Shown piece by piece: positions 50,429 through 58,784 of a stretch of 64,000 nucleotides of DNA. Under the pieces are notes generated by a model. The model did not search any database and had not been told where the DNA came from. It saw nothing but the letters and a program-made list of their open reading frames with translations. The DNA lies in contig NZ_PPSK01000003.1 in assembly GCF_002903165.1 (NCBI RefSeq), positions 275,846 to 339,845 on the forward strand. Direction: 5' to 3'. Source of the stretch: Halopseudomonas oceani (GTDB taxonomy: Bacteria > Pseudomonadota > Gammaproteobacteria > Pseudomonadales > Pseudomonadaceae). The position numbers and the translations under genes are program-made. Within the stretch, counting starts at the first letter, position 1. Each line of letters starts with the position of its first letter.

Positions 50429-51634
50429 TCAGTTGGCCGGCGGCGGGCTGCGGCGTTCGGCATTCACCGATGAGCCAGCGTCACCATCGGGAATATTGAC
50501 CTCTTTGCCGTCACGCAGCCGATCCAGCCCTTCCAACACCACCAATTCGCCCGGCGCCAGCCCCTCGGTGACCGCTACGCGGCCGTCCGTGGCGGCGCCC
50601 AGCACCACATTGCGCACATAGGCCTTGTCGTCCTGTACGACATAGACATAGCTGCGCTCAGTCCCAAATTGCACGGCATCGGAAGGAATGGTCACCACCG
50701 CGTCCAGCGTCTTCAACCGCAGATGCACGTTAACGAACTGGTTGGGAAACAGCGCCTCGTCGTCGTTGGCGAACTGGGCCCGTACCCGCAGTGTGCCCGT
50801 GCTGGTATCAATCTGATTGTCGAGGGTGGTCAGCTCGCCGGTGGCCAGCACCCGTTGTTCAGTGCGATCAAGTACCTCAACTTTCAACGCCGCTTCACCG
50901 CGACGCGCCTCGCGCAGCGCCGGTACGTCTACCTCCGGCACGGTAAAGTTGACCGCAATCGGCTGAGTCTGGGTGATGCTGACCAGCCCCTCGGCTTCGC
51001 TGCCAGTCACCAGATTGCCCTGATCAACCTTGCGCAGACCGAGCCGGCCAGACAACGGCGCGGTGATCCGCGTCCAGGATAGCTGCAGACGAGCATCATC
51101 AACCCGCGCCTGATCAGCACGGACCGTGCCGAGCAATTCCTGCACCAGCGCGCGCTGGGCGCTCAGTTTCTGGCGAGCAATGGAGTCCTGTTCCCAGAGC
51201 TGCTCATACAACGCCAAATCAGCGCGGGCATTCTCCAGCTTGGCGATGTCCTGCTGCAACTGGCCTTCAGCCTGATCCAGCTGGGCGCGATAGGACGAAG
51301 GGTCGATCTCGGCCAGCAGGTCACCCTGCTCCACCCGTGCGCCCTCCTCGAACACCACCTTGTCCAGCACACCACTAACCCGGCTCTGCACCATGACAGT
51401 ATTGAGCGGTGTGACGGTCCCGATCGACTTGATCCGCACGTCCAGCTGCCCCAGCTCCGCCGGTTCGACCCGAACCACAGCAGGCGCATCCCAGCCCATA
51501 CGCCGCAGATTGTCGGGCTTGGCGCTGTCGGCGTCGCCGCCAAACTGGTACCAGGTGAGGGTGCCGGCCGCAAGGATGGCTGCGGCCAGCAGTAACCGGT
51601 TGCGAAGGGAACGGGACGATTGCGGGAGAGGCAT
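50429..51634 (-). CDS. muxA: RND efflux periplasmic adaptor MuxA/MdtA-like
   Basis: Membrane-fusion protein of 401 residues linking the RND pump to the outer-membrane channel. One N-terminal anchor (about 11-28) is followed by the first half-lipoyl strand (VQSRVSGVLDKVVFEEGARVEQGDLLAEIDPSSY), an alpha-helical hairpin (about 115-175), the second lipoyl half (TRITAPLSGRLGLRKVDQGNLV) and beta-barrel and membrane-proximal domains. VMVQSRVSG and TVTPLNTV are typical of MdtA. It is the first gene of the efflux operon and lies downstream of a CpxR-like direct repeat. Confidence 0.93.
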   Translation of the reverse strand: MPLPQSSRSLRNRLLLAAAILAAGTLTWYQFGGDADSAKPDNLRRMGWDAPAVVRVEPAELGQLDVRIKSIGTVTPLNTVMVQSRVSGVLDKVVFEEGARVEQGDLLAEIDPSSYRAQLDQAEGQLQQDIAKLENARADLALYEQLWEQDSIARQKLSAQRALVQELLGTVRADQARVDDARLQLSWTRITAPLSGRLGLRKVDQGNLVTGSEAEGLVSITQTQPIAVNFTVPEVDVPALREARRGEAALKVEVLDRTEQRVLATGELTTLDNQIDTSTGTLRVRAQFANDDEALFPNQFVNVHLRLKTLDAVVTIPSDAVQFGTERSYVYVVQDDKAYVRNVVLGAATDGRVAVTEGLAPGELVVLEGLDRLRDGKEVNIPDGDAGSSVNAERRSPPPAN

Positions 51635-51691
51635 GGGCGTGTAATCCGTTAACTGAACAGCTACAGCGTAAACCGCTGCTTCGAATGCCAG

Positions 51692-51740
51692 ACTGTAGGG
51701 AAGATCAGCCCATGGAAGTAGCGAATTTACATACTTTTAC
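51692..51740 (-). promoter_or_regulatory. CpxR-like box and promoter upstream of the efflux operon
   Basis: On the minus strand GTAAA, five bases, GTAAA (complement of 51726-51740) matches the known CpxR box GTAAA-N5-GTAAA. A TACAGT (complement of 51692-51697) with a poor -35 (TACTTC) lies 28 bases downstream, which suits an activator-dependent promoter. The muxA start is about 60 bases beyond. Confidence 0.6.
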
Positions 51741-51809
51741 CAACTTCTGACCAAACACCGGAACAGCCTCAGTGCCGTTGCCTGAAACATGTCCGGTGCT
51801 ATCCGTGGT

Positions 51810-52130
51810 TCAGGACAGGCGCAACAATGGCGGGCAGACCAGACGCAGCCAGAGCGGGCGATAGCTAAGCAGCATGCTGGTTGTCATGGCTGCCGCAGAG
51901 AAGAGGGTGAACCAGACCAGCACAGCCATCGACGGGTGATCCGCCTTCAGGCAGCACAGTGCAGACAGCAACAGCGCAGTCCAGCCAGCTGCACGCAGGC
52001 GTTTGGCCGCAGGCGTCGCATCAGTCCGGGCAAACACCTGGCGCCAGTGGCTTTGCAGCGACAGCGCCAGCCAGCAGGTTGCCAGCAGCATCAGCAGCGC
52101 CGCGCAGAGTAACCAGAGCGTGTCAGTCAT
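51810..52130 (-). CDS. DUF3325-type small membrane protein
   Basis: Small inner-membrane protein of 106 residues from the ATG at 52130, with three predicted membrane helices (MTDTLWLLCAALLMLLATCWLALSL, GWTALLLSALCCL and VLVWFTLFSAAAMTTSMLLSY). It matches the size, topology and position of DUF3325 proteins that follow PepSY-domain proteins in iron-uptake operons. Function unknown; a role in periplasmic reduction or release of iron from siderophores is only inferred from context. Its start overlaps the PepSY gene by eight bases. Confidence 0.75.
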   Translation of the reverse strand: MTDTLWLLCAALLMLLATCWLALSLQSHWRQVFARTDATPAAKRLRAAGWTALLLSALCCLKADHPSMAVLVWFTLFSAAAMTTSMLLSYRPLWLRLVCPPLLRLS

Positions 52131-53805
52131 ACACCACCTCCGCACCCCGCGCCGCGGCCGAAACCGTTTTCGGCTTCGCCAGTTTACGCGCACAGCACGC
52201 CGCCAGCACCGCGCAGCCAAGCAAGCTGAGATCAACGCCGGCAACCGGCCAGTAGGGTTCGATCAGCACAGTCTTGAGCAGGTGGTCTCCCGTTGTGATC
52301 CAGTTCAGCAGCACTGCGGCAACCGACAGCGCCACCAGCAACCAGCATTGCTCCGCCCAGGCGGGATTGCGCCAAGCCTTGGCAACCGGCGAGCTGCGCC
52401 AGCTTGCATGCAACAGGGCTAGCACCCACACCCCCCAAAACACCGCTTTCTCCCACTCGCCCTTGCCGGCCATTGCCTCCGGCAGCACCCGGTTTGCCAC
52501 CAGCATGGCGACCGCTGCCAGCACCATACCCGTCACCGTCGTGACCGCCAGTGCGTCAACGATACGGCTACCCTGCAGCCCTCGACGGGCGTGATCCTGC
52601 TTGCGCTTCTCGACAAAAAACACAAACCCCGTGGCGATACAGACACAGCCCAGCAAACCACCCAACACATACAGCCAGCGCAAGGCCCAATGCTCGAAGT
52701 GCTGCAGATGCAGACCGGTCAGAAACTGCGCAATGCTCTCCACCGGGCTGCGTGGCGGATCCTCACGCAGCAGTTCACCGGTACTTGCCTTGAAATGAAT
52801 GCCCTCGCCGACCAGCGCGACCCGGTCGCTGCCAGCGCGGTAAATGCTCACATACCCGTTGGCATCACCGAGATGCTTGATGGTCAGAAAGCCGACCTCT
52901 CCTGCCATGTCACGCTCGGCCCAGATGCGTTTTGCCTCGGCCACCATGGCGTCCACTGACGCCAGCGGCGCGGGAACGCCAGCCTCATCGTGGGGCAGGC
53001 CAGTATCCGCCGCCTCCAGCACTTCATGCTGATCGTGCAGTGGCTTGAGCAAGGTGTGCGTCACCGGGAAATAGTAAAACCCGGCAAAGATCAGCACCCC
53101 GGTAAAGGCAAAGAAGAAGTGAAAGGGCAGCGCAACCACACCGGTCATGTTGTGCAGATCCAACGCGCTGCGCTGGAGGCGCTTGTTCGGACGGAAGGTA
53201 AAAAACTCGCGGAATACCTTGCGATGCATTATTACCCCGGTGACCAGCGCCACCAGCATCGCCAGCCCCGCCAGACCGACCACGTAAATTCCCAGCCGCA
53301 TCCAGTTCAGATTCAGGCTGTAATGCAGCGGGTAAAACCAGTCACTGCCGATCTTCAGAGCGTCATCCGGCAGAAACTCACCGGTGCGCGGATCCACCGT
53401 CGCCCGACCATGCACATGCAAATGATCGTCGGCGGGATTCTTCGGCTGATTCGGAATGCCAAACTCGCCGCCGATCAGCAGCACCGGATCACGGTGCGTG
53501 GTGTAGGCAAACAACGATACCAACGGCATGGTATCGGCCGCTGGCAGCTCGCCGACGACCCGTTTGGCCGTCGCCGCCATATCGACCGGATCCGGCTTGA
53601 GGCGGGCATACACATCGGCCAGCAGATGATCGTAGGATGGCATCGGCTGCGGCGCAAAACGGGTTGCCGGCACCGCCCAGCGGTCGATCTCGCGGTCAAA
53701 CACCGACAGCGAACCAAAGAAGAAAGCCACCATCAGCACAAAGCCAAGCACCAGCCCGAACCAGGTGTGTACCCAGGCCATGGAGAGACGGAAGTGGTTC
53801 AGCAT
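52123..53805 (-). CDS. PepSY-domain membrane protein, putative ferric-siderophore reductase
   Basis: A 560-residue inner-membrane protein with the PepSY-associated membrane fold: an N-terminal helix (SMAWVHTWFGLVLGFVLMVAFFFGSLSVFDREIDRW), a large periplasmic part, helices with conserved histidines (LHNMTGVVALPFHFFFAFTGVLIF), a PepSY region, and C-terminal helices. Such proteins are proposed to pass electrons to the periplasm to release iron from siderophores; this has not been shown for this one. AGGAGG stands upstream of ATG 53805. A longer frame from 54117 reads through the preceding gene and is rejected. Confidence 0.88.
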   Translation of the reverse strand: MLNHFRLSMAWVHTWFGLVLGFVLMVAFFFGSLSVFDREIDRWAVPATRFAPQPMPSYDHLLADVYARLKPDPVDMAATAKRVVGELPAADTMPLVSLFAYTTHRDPVLLIGGEFGIPNQPKNPADDHLHVHGRATVDPRTGEFLPDDALKIGSDWFYPLHYSLNLNWMRLGIYVVGLAGLAMLVALVTGVIMHRKVFREFFTFRPNKRLQRSALDLHNMTGVVALPFHFFFAFTGVLIFAGFYYFPVTHTLLKPLHDQHEVLEAADTGLPHDEAGVPAPLASVDAMVAEAKRIWAERDMAGEVGFLTIKHLGDANGYVSIYRAGSDRVALVGEGIHFKASTGELLREDPPRSPVESIAQFLTGLHLQHFEHWALRWLYVLGGLLGCVCIATGFVFFVEKRKQDHARRGLQGSRIVDALAVTTVTGMVLAAVAMLVANRVLPEAMAGKGEWEKAVFWGVWVLALLHASWRSSPVAKAWRNPAWAEQCWLLVALSVAAVLLNWITTGDHLLKTVLIEPYWPVAGVDLSLLGCAVLAACCARKLAKPKTVSAAARGAEVVYD

Positions 53806-54107
53806 GTGGCCTCCTGGCAAAGCAGCAAGGGCTGCAGCAACCAGGCTGCCGATAACATTAGAGCCGCACCGAGCCCCAGCACCAGCCAGATCCGCAGCAG
53901 GCTCTTGATTGAGAACACCCAGATAAAGAGCGCGATATAGAGCAGCACTCCGAGCAGCAGCATGCTCAGCTCGGCACTGTGAAAGTCGACGCCGATGGCA
54001 CTCAAGCTCACCACACCCAGGGAAATAACGCCCCAGATAAAGGCGTAGGAACCAAAGATGGCAGCGACCACCCGGGACACAATATGAGGCGCGGAGACGG
54101 CTGTCAT
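53799..54107 (-). CDS. DUF3649-type small membrane protein (iron uptake operon)
   Basis: A 102-residue membrane protein with three helices (VVAAIFGSYAFIWGVISLGVVSL, LSMLLLGVLLYIALFIWVF and LVLGLGAALMLSAAWLLQP). It fits DUF3649, a family found as the first gene of DUF3649-PepSY-DUF3325 operons. Function unknown. Start ATG 54107 is preferred; a GTG at 54149 would add 14 residues. It overlaps the PepSY gene by seven bases. The Fur-overlapped promoter at 54226-54258 directs this operon. Confidence 0.75.
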   Translation of the reverse strand: MTAVSAPHIVSRVVAAIFGSYAFIWGVISLGVVSLSAIGVDFHSAELSMLLLGVLLYIALFIWVFSIKSLLRIWLVLGLGAALMLSAAWLLQPLLLCQEATC

Positions 54108-54225
54108 GCGAACACACCCCAAACGAAAGAAAACGACATAAGCACTCACCGCGTTAGCGCGTCTGCCTCAGCACAGCAGATCATGCACAGTTGAACCGAG
54201 CCCAGGCAGGGCCCGCGCCAAAGCG

Positions 54226-54258
54226 GAGAATGATAGTTATTATCATTACAATATGCAA
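54226..54258 (-). promoter_or_regulatory. promoter fully overlapped by a Fur box, for the PepSY operon
   Basis: Minus strand TTGCAT (54253-54258) and TATCAT (54230-54235), spacer 17. The 19-mer GAGAATGATAGTTATTATC (54226-54244) matches 16 of 19 bases of the Fur consensus and covers the -10 and half of the spacer. The operon should be expressed only when iron is scarce. Confidence 0.82.
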
Positions 54259-54323
54259 ACAGACCGCCGCGCTGACGGCGAGGCCACATAACGCTCCCCA
54301 CCCCGCCAGCGCACAGCGGCTGA

Positions 54324-56924
54324 TCAGATATCCCAGACCAGATTGACAGCGAAGTTACGGCCGGGCTGAGTCAGGCGATCCAGATTGGCCGGGCTGGTAA
54401 CGCTGGCCTCCCCGACGCTGTCGTAGCCACGCAGGTCATCCCACAGCCAGTACTTCTTGTCGGTCAGGTTATAGAGCCCGGCGTTGAGCATCAGATCATC
54501 GGTGATGCGGTAGTGGCCAGTCAGATCAAGCAGGCCGAAACCAGGGGTGGCAAACTGGCTGGTTGTACCATCTGGGACATTGAGGCTCGACTCATCAATG
54601 CGCGTCTTGCGCTTGACCAGAGTCCAGCTCAGCTCGCCGCCAAAGCGCTCCTGCTCATACCCCAGGGAAAACACGCCAGTGAGCGGATTGATGCTGTTCA
54701 GCGGCGCGCCGGTATCATCGTTGCGCCCGCGGGCATAGGCCACAGAACCCTCTGCGTATAGACCGGACATGGCGCCAATCTGATCCAGATTCAGTCGCCC
54801 CTTGACCTCTGCACCACGGATACTGGCGTGGGCGATATTCTGGCTCTGGAAGCTGTCGCTGGTGTAGCCGGGCGTCAGTGCATTCTCGTCGATAAAGTCG
54901 CGATAGCGGTTGTAGAACAACGCAAGATCAAAGCTACCCAGTGCGGAGCGGGTACGCAGCCCCACTTCCAGCCCACGGCTCTTTTCCGGTTCCAGGTCCG
55001 GGTTTGGCTCTACCGTATAGCCGCCAGCCAGGTTCTCGAAACGACCGAAGAGCGCTTTGGCCGTCGGCGTGCGGAAACCCTCGGCGTACTGAGCAAACAG
55101 GCTATAGCTGTCGTTGAAGGCATACGTTGCGCCCAACTTCGGTGACACCCGGTGCCAGACGCGATCCTGATCATTAAACTCGGACACGCCAGCGCTACCG
55201 ACAGTGGCCAGAAACTGGTCCGTCAACTCGGGTGACAGCTGGGTGCGGTCGTAGCGAAGCCCTGGCAGGAAGGTCCAGTTGTTCCAGCGAATTTCGTCCT
55301 GCAGAAACAGGCTGTAGACCTCAATGGTCGGGTCGGGAAAATCGCTTTGAGGCGTCAAGGTGTCGGAGGAACTGGTGCTGATGTCACCGACCGCCGCACA
55401 GCTGGAGCTCAGCGCCTGCAGGCAAATGCCGTAACCGGTGCGCAGGCCGGTCACTTCCTGATGCCTGGCTGAGAAGCCATAGGTCAGCAGGTGCTCGCTG
55501 TGACCGACGCTGAAAGCCTTGTCGAGCTGGCCGTCCAGAAACCACTGGCGATCCTTGTAGGTCGTGTCGCGATAGCGCATCACATCCCGCGTCGGCGCAC
55601 CGGTCATGAAGTTCTTCGGCACGTAATGCTCAGCCGTATTCTGGTCGGTCTTCGCCAGTTGGTAGTTCAGGCTCCACTTCAGGTTGTCCGCCAGTAGGCT
55701 GTCGAGCATCAGCGTGTGAGTCAGGCCGAACCGCTCACGGCTGATAGTGTCGTTTCCTTCACGCGACTCATAGTAGCCAAAACCGCTGCCGGCGTTGTAA
55801 GGCCCACCCACCGCGCTCAATTGATTGGTGTCGCGGTCATCCTTGTAGTGCTCGTAAGTGAACTGCAAATGACCATTGTCGCTGTAGTCCCAGCCCAGCT
55901 TGGCCAGAATATTGGTGGTGCGCACATTTTCGGGGTTGGCTTCGGTGCGGTCGAGGCCGATGCCACCAGTGTTGCCGTAGGATTCGGTCTCGTGCCCATT
56001 GCGCTGGGACAGGTGCAGCAGCACATCAACGTCACCCTGGCGCGCTGCCACGGTTCCCGAGGTCAGCCAACTGTCATCGGCCGAGCTGTAACCGGCCTTG
56101 AGCCGGGCGCCAGTATCTCGTCCGGGCTTGATGATGTCTTCCGGGTCGAGCGTAAAGTAACTCACGGCGCCACCGATGGCGCTGCTGCCGTACAGCGCCG
56201 ATGCCGGACCGCGGAGAATTTCCACCCGCTTCACAATCTCCGGATCAACGTAGTTGCGCTGCGTATTGGCATACGGGCCATTGAAAAAGCTGTTGGGCAC
56301 TTCCACGCCATCCACCTGCGTCAGCACCCGATCACCATCAATACCGCGGATATTGTAACCGGTGATCCCAGACCGCTGACCGCTGCCGCCCACAGACACA
56401 CCCGGCTCGTTGCGCACCAGGTCCTTGATATCGTTGACGTTCCGCTGATCCAGCTGATCCCGGTCCAGCACGCTCACCACAACAGGCACGTCATCAAGTT
56501 CACGAACGTGGCGCGTTGCCGTCACCGTGATCGGCTGCAGCTCACTGGTCTGCTCGGCACTGACCAAAACCACACTGCGCTCACCCACGCTCTGGTAAGT
56601 CAGGCCAGTACCCTCCAGCATCCGCTCCAGCGCCCGCTGGGCCGACATCCGCCCGGTAATCCCCCGCGATTGCAACGCCCCTGCCAGCTCCGCCTGCAGG
56701 CCAACCTGCCAGCCGGTGGTCTCACTAAAAGCGTTAAGGGCTGCTACCAGCGGCTGTGAGGGAATGACAAAGCGGTAGTTGGCCTGATGCTCCGCGCGCG
56801 CCAGAACAACGGCGTCCGCGGCGAAGGCCTGCGGGGCCAGAGTGCAGGACAGGGAAACAGCCAGAAGCGATAGACCTGTGGCAGACAGGGTCCGGGACAG
56901 CGAGCGCCGGGTATGAACAGTCAT
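54324..56924 (-). CDS. Heme-type TonB-dependent transducer receptor with STN domain (HxuA/HasR-like)
   Basis: Outer-membrane receptor of 866 residues from ATG 56924. After the signal peptide (about 1-36) comes a secretin/TonB short N-terminal domain (about 49-122; LNAFSETTGWQVGLQAELAGALQSRGITGRMSAQRALERML), the part that signals to a FecR-like anti-sigma. A TonB box (PITVTA, 131-136), plug (NIRGIDGDRVLTQVDGVEVPN, RVEILRGPASALYGSSAIGGAVSYFTLD) and barrel follow. FAQYAEGFRTPTA followed by PNPDLEPEKS corresponds to the FRAP and NPDL region of heme/hemoglobin receptors. Anti-sigma and sigma genes lie directly upstream on the same strand, the HxuIRA/HasISR layout. Heme is the likely ligand but another cargo is not excluded. 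Confidence 0.88.
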   Translation of the reverse strand: MTVHTRRSLSRTLSATGLSLLAVSLSCTLAPQAFAADAVVLARAEHQANYRFVIPSQPLVAALNAFSETTGWQVGLQAELAGALQSRGITGRMSAQRALERMLEGTGLTYQSVGERSVVLVSAEQTSELQPITVTATRHVRELDDVPVVVSVLDRDQLDQRNVNDIKDLVRNEPGVSVGGSGQRSGITGYNIRGIDGDRVLTQVDGVEVPNSFFNGPYANTQRNYVDPEIVKRVEILRGPASALYGSSAIGGAVSYFTLDPEDIIKPGRDTGARLKAGYSSADDSWLTSGTVAARQGDVDVLLHLSQRNGHETESYGNTGGIGLDRTEANPENVRTTNILAKLGWDYSDNGHLQFTYEHYKDDRDTNQLSAVGGPYNAGSGFGYYESREGNDTISRERFGLTHTLMLDSLLADNLKWSLNYQLAKTDQNTAEHYVPKNFMTGAPTRDVMRYRDTTYKDRQWFLDGQLDKAFSVGHSEHLLTYGFSARHQEVTGLRTGYGICLQALSSSCAAVGDISTSSSDTLTPQSDFPDPTIEVYSLFLQDEIRWNNWTFLPGLRYDRTQLSPELTDQFLATVGSAGVSEFNDQDRVWHRVSPKLGATYAFNDSYSLFAQYAEGFRTPTAKALFGRFENLAGGYTVEPNPDLEPEKSRGLEVGLRTRSALGSFDLALFYNRYRDFIDENALTPGYTSDSFQSQNIAHASIRGAEVKGRLNLDQIGAMSGLYAEGSVAYARGRNDDTGAPLNSINPLTGVFSLGYEQERFGGELSWTLVKRKTRIDESSLNVPDGTTSQFATPGFGLLDLTGHYRITDDLMLNAGLYNLTDKKYWLWDDLRGYDSVGEASVTSPANLDRLTQPGRNFAVNLVWDI

Positions 56925-56959
56925 CGATAGTCTCTTTGCTGGAATGTGGATAGCCAATT

Positions 56960-56978
56960 AATGCGAATGGTTTGCATT
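56960..56978 (-). promoter_or_regulatory. Fur-like palindrome upstream of the heme-type receptor
   Basis: AATGCAAACCATTCGCATT on the minus strand resembles the AATGAGAAT-n-ATTCTCATT form of Fur boxes seen in pseudomonads (15 of 19 positions by eye). It lies about 40 bases upstream of the receptor start. The remaining part of the 279-base gap up to fecR showed no clear ECF-type promoter or terminator to me. Confidence 0.5.
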
Positions 56979-57203
56979 ACATTCAGACGAGACGAACGAG
57001 TTGCCGCAACGCGTAAAACTATTTTTGTTTCTTCGTGGAATGCCGGGATGACGTGCCGGACTGCTGCGCCAAGACAGCTCCCCCTTGGCTCGCCGTCAAG
57101 GCGAAAGGCTGAAACAACAACGGAGCACGCACGAAACGGTAGGCCGCAGGAGACGGTTCACCCCGAAAATCCCTGATGAACCCGGTCTCTTGCCTCCAGC
57201 CGC

Positions 57204-58154
57204 TCAGTTCAATACCAACAAAGCCGGATACTCATGCAGGGTGGCTGAGGTTACCTGCGCCAGGGAGCGCACTACGCTCAGCGGGTCACTCAACCGGTAA
57301 TTACCCGTTACCCGCACTCCGTTCAGGCGCGGGTCGGTGCTGACGATCCAGCCAGGGTAATAGCGGCGCAACTCAGCCAGCACCTCCCCCAGTGGCTGGT
57401 CATCAAACACCAGCCGCCCCTGCACCCAGGCAAAGCGCCCAGCCGAACCGTCGCGTTCACGCCGGCCGATGCCATCAGGCCCGATGCGGATACTGTCACC
57501 ATCTCCCAGCTGAATCCGCGCGCCATCGCGCTGCGCATGGACCTCAACAGAGCCGTGCTCAACGCTCACCCAGGCTTCATCGCCCTGATAGCGCACAGCA
57601 AAAGCGGTGCCCAACACCGACACCTTGATCGGCCCAGCATTAACCTCGAACGGCCGGCTGCTGTCGGGAGTGACATCGAAATAGGCTTCTCCACGCAACA
57701 GATTCGCTACCCGGCGCTGGTCGTCAATCTGGCTGGAAAAGGCAGTGTCAGTATTCAACGTGACGTGCGAGCCGTCAGCCAGGTCGAGCCCCTGACGCTG
57801 CCCCACCGCGGTGACATGATCGGCACGCACGTCAAGCAACATGTCGCGCTGCACCGCAACCGACAGTAACAGCAACACCGAGGCTGCCACCGCCAGATAC
57901 CGTCGCAGCCGACGGCGACGCGGCACGGCGGCCTGCCGTGCCGTGGCCAACCGCTGCGCAGCCTCACCGAGCAACGGCGATTGCCAACTGCGCTGGGCCC
58001 GCTGAAACGCTGCCGCATGCTCAGATGAAGCAGCGAGCCACGCCTGGAACCGCTCACGACAGTCTTCATCGGCAGACTCAAGCGCCAACAGCCAATCCAG
58101 CGCTTCGCTCATCAGCGCGTCGTCGTCAGTCTGCGGGCCGTGCGGCTCAGGCAT
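57204..58154 (-). CDS. FecR-like anti-sigma / sigma regulator
   Basis: Inner-membrane signal relay of 316 residues from ATG 58154 (a GTG at 58181 is possible). The N-terminal DUF4880-type domain (about 12-60; EALDWLLALESADEDCRERFQAWLAASSEHAAAFQRAQRSW) would bind the sigma factor. One membrane helix (about 83-100, YLAVAASVLLLLSVAV) leads to the periplasmic FecR domain (about 110-230; DLADGSHVTLNTDTAF and RGEAYFDVTPD) and a C-terminal STN-like domain (VFDDQPLGEVLAELRRYYPGWI) that should contact the receptor. It lies between the sigma gene (63-base gap) and the receptor. Confidence 0.92.
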   Translation of the reverse strand: MPEPHGPQTDDDALMSEALDWLLALESADEDCRERFQAWLAASSEHAAAFQRAQRSWQSPLLGEAAQRLATARQAAVPRRRRLRRYLAVAASVLLLLSVAVQRDMLLDVRADHVTAVGQRQGLDLADGSHVTLNTDTAFSSQIDDQRRVANLLRGEAYFDVTPDSSRPFEVNAGPIKVSVLGTAFAVRYQGDEAWVSVEHGSVEVHAQRDGARIQLGDGDSIRIGPDGIGRRERDGSAGRFAWVQGRLVFDDQPLGEVLAELRRYYPGWIVSTDPRLNGVRVTGNYRLSDPLSVVRSLAQVTSATLHEYPALLVLN

Positions 58155-58217
58155 CGGGCAAATCTCTGGTCGGGGGAGCACTCATTCTGGCCGAACGCGG
58201 GTTCAAGCGAAAGCCAC

Positions 58218-58739
58218 TCATTCCGGCGGGGACAGGCGTTCTATTAGGGTAATGCAGATCGCCATGATCAGCTTCAGCTCTTTTTGCACAGTACTGGCAG
58301 ACACCCCAAGCTCAGCCGCAATCTCAGCCGCGCCCTTGCCATGCAGCCGGCTGAGAATAAAAATTCGCTGCTGGCGTTCGCTTAGTTGTTCGACTGCAGT
58401 GCCCAGCCGCTGCAGCACGCGCGCTGCATGCAGACTGTCCTCACTGGACGACGCCGGAGCGGGCACCGACTCCACCACCTCATGGGGCACATCATCCAGC
58501 ATGGTCCGCGACTGCATGCGCTCACGACGCAGGTGATCCAGCGCCAGATTCCGGCCGGTCTGGAAGAGGAAAGGTTCGAGATAATCAATGGGGTTGTCAC
58601 GCTGGCTGCGCGCCACGCGCAGATAGGTTTCCTGCACCAGCTCCTCAGCGATGCTGGCATTTTTCACCATCTTCAGCAGCGTGCGCAGCAACGGTGCGCG
58701 CTGACAGATAAAAACGCGATCTAGATTGGAACTGGTCAC
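58218..58739 (-). CDS. FecI-like ECF sigma factor
   Basis: Iron-starvation ECF sigma factor of 173 residues, the same length as E. coli FecI. Region 2 reads ELVQETYLRVARSQ then FLFQTGRNLALDHLRRERM; region 4 reads LGTAVEQLSERQQRIFILSRLHGKGAAEIAAELGVSASTVQKEL. The GTG at 58739 is chosen: the longest frame (to 58811) would run its first codons through a Fur box and is unlikely. It should direct transcription of the downstream receptor when the ligand is bound. Confidence 0.9.
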   Translation of the reverse strand: MTSSNLDRVFICQRAPLLRTLLKMVKNASIAEELVQETYLRVARSQRDNPIDYLEPFLFQTGRNLALDHLRRERMQSRTMLDDVPHEVVESVPAPASSSEDSLHAARVLQRLGTAVEQLSERQQRIFILSRLHGKGAAEIAAELGVSASTVQKELKLIMAICITLIERLSPPE

Positions 58740-58765
58740 TGGCAAGCTCGATTCGCCGACTATGC

Positions 58766-58784
58766 GCCAATGATAATCATTTTT
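58766..58784. promoter_or_regulatory. Fur box upstream of the ECF sigma gene
   Basis: GCCAATGATAATCATTTTT matches 15 of 19 Fur-consensus positions, with a perfect 13-base core palindrome AATGATAATCATT. It is 27 bases upstream of the chosen GTG. It may also act on the divergent side. Confidence 0.8.
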
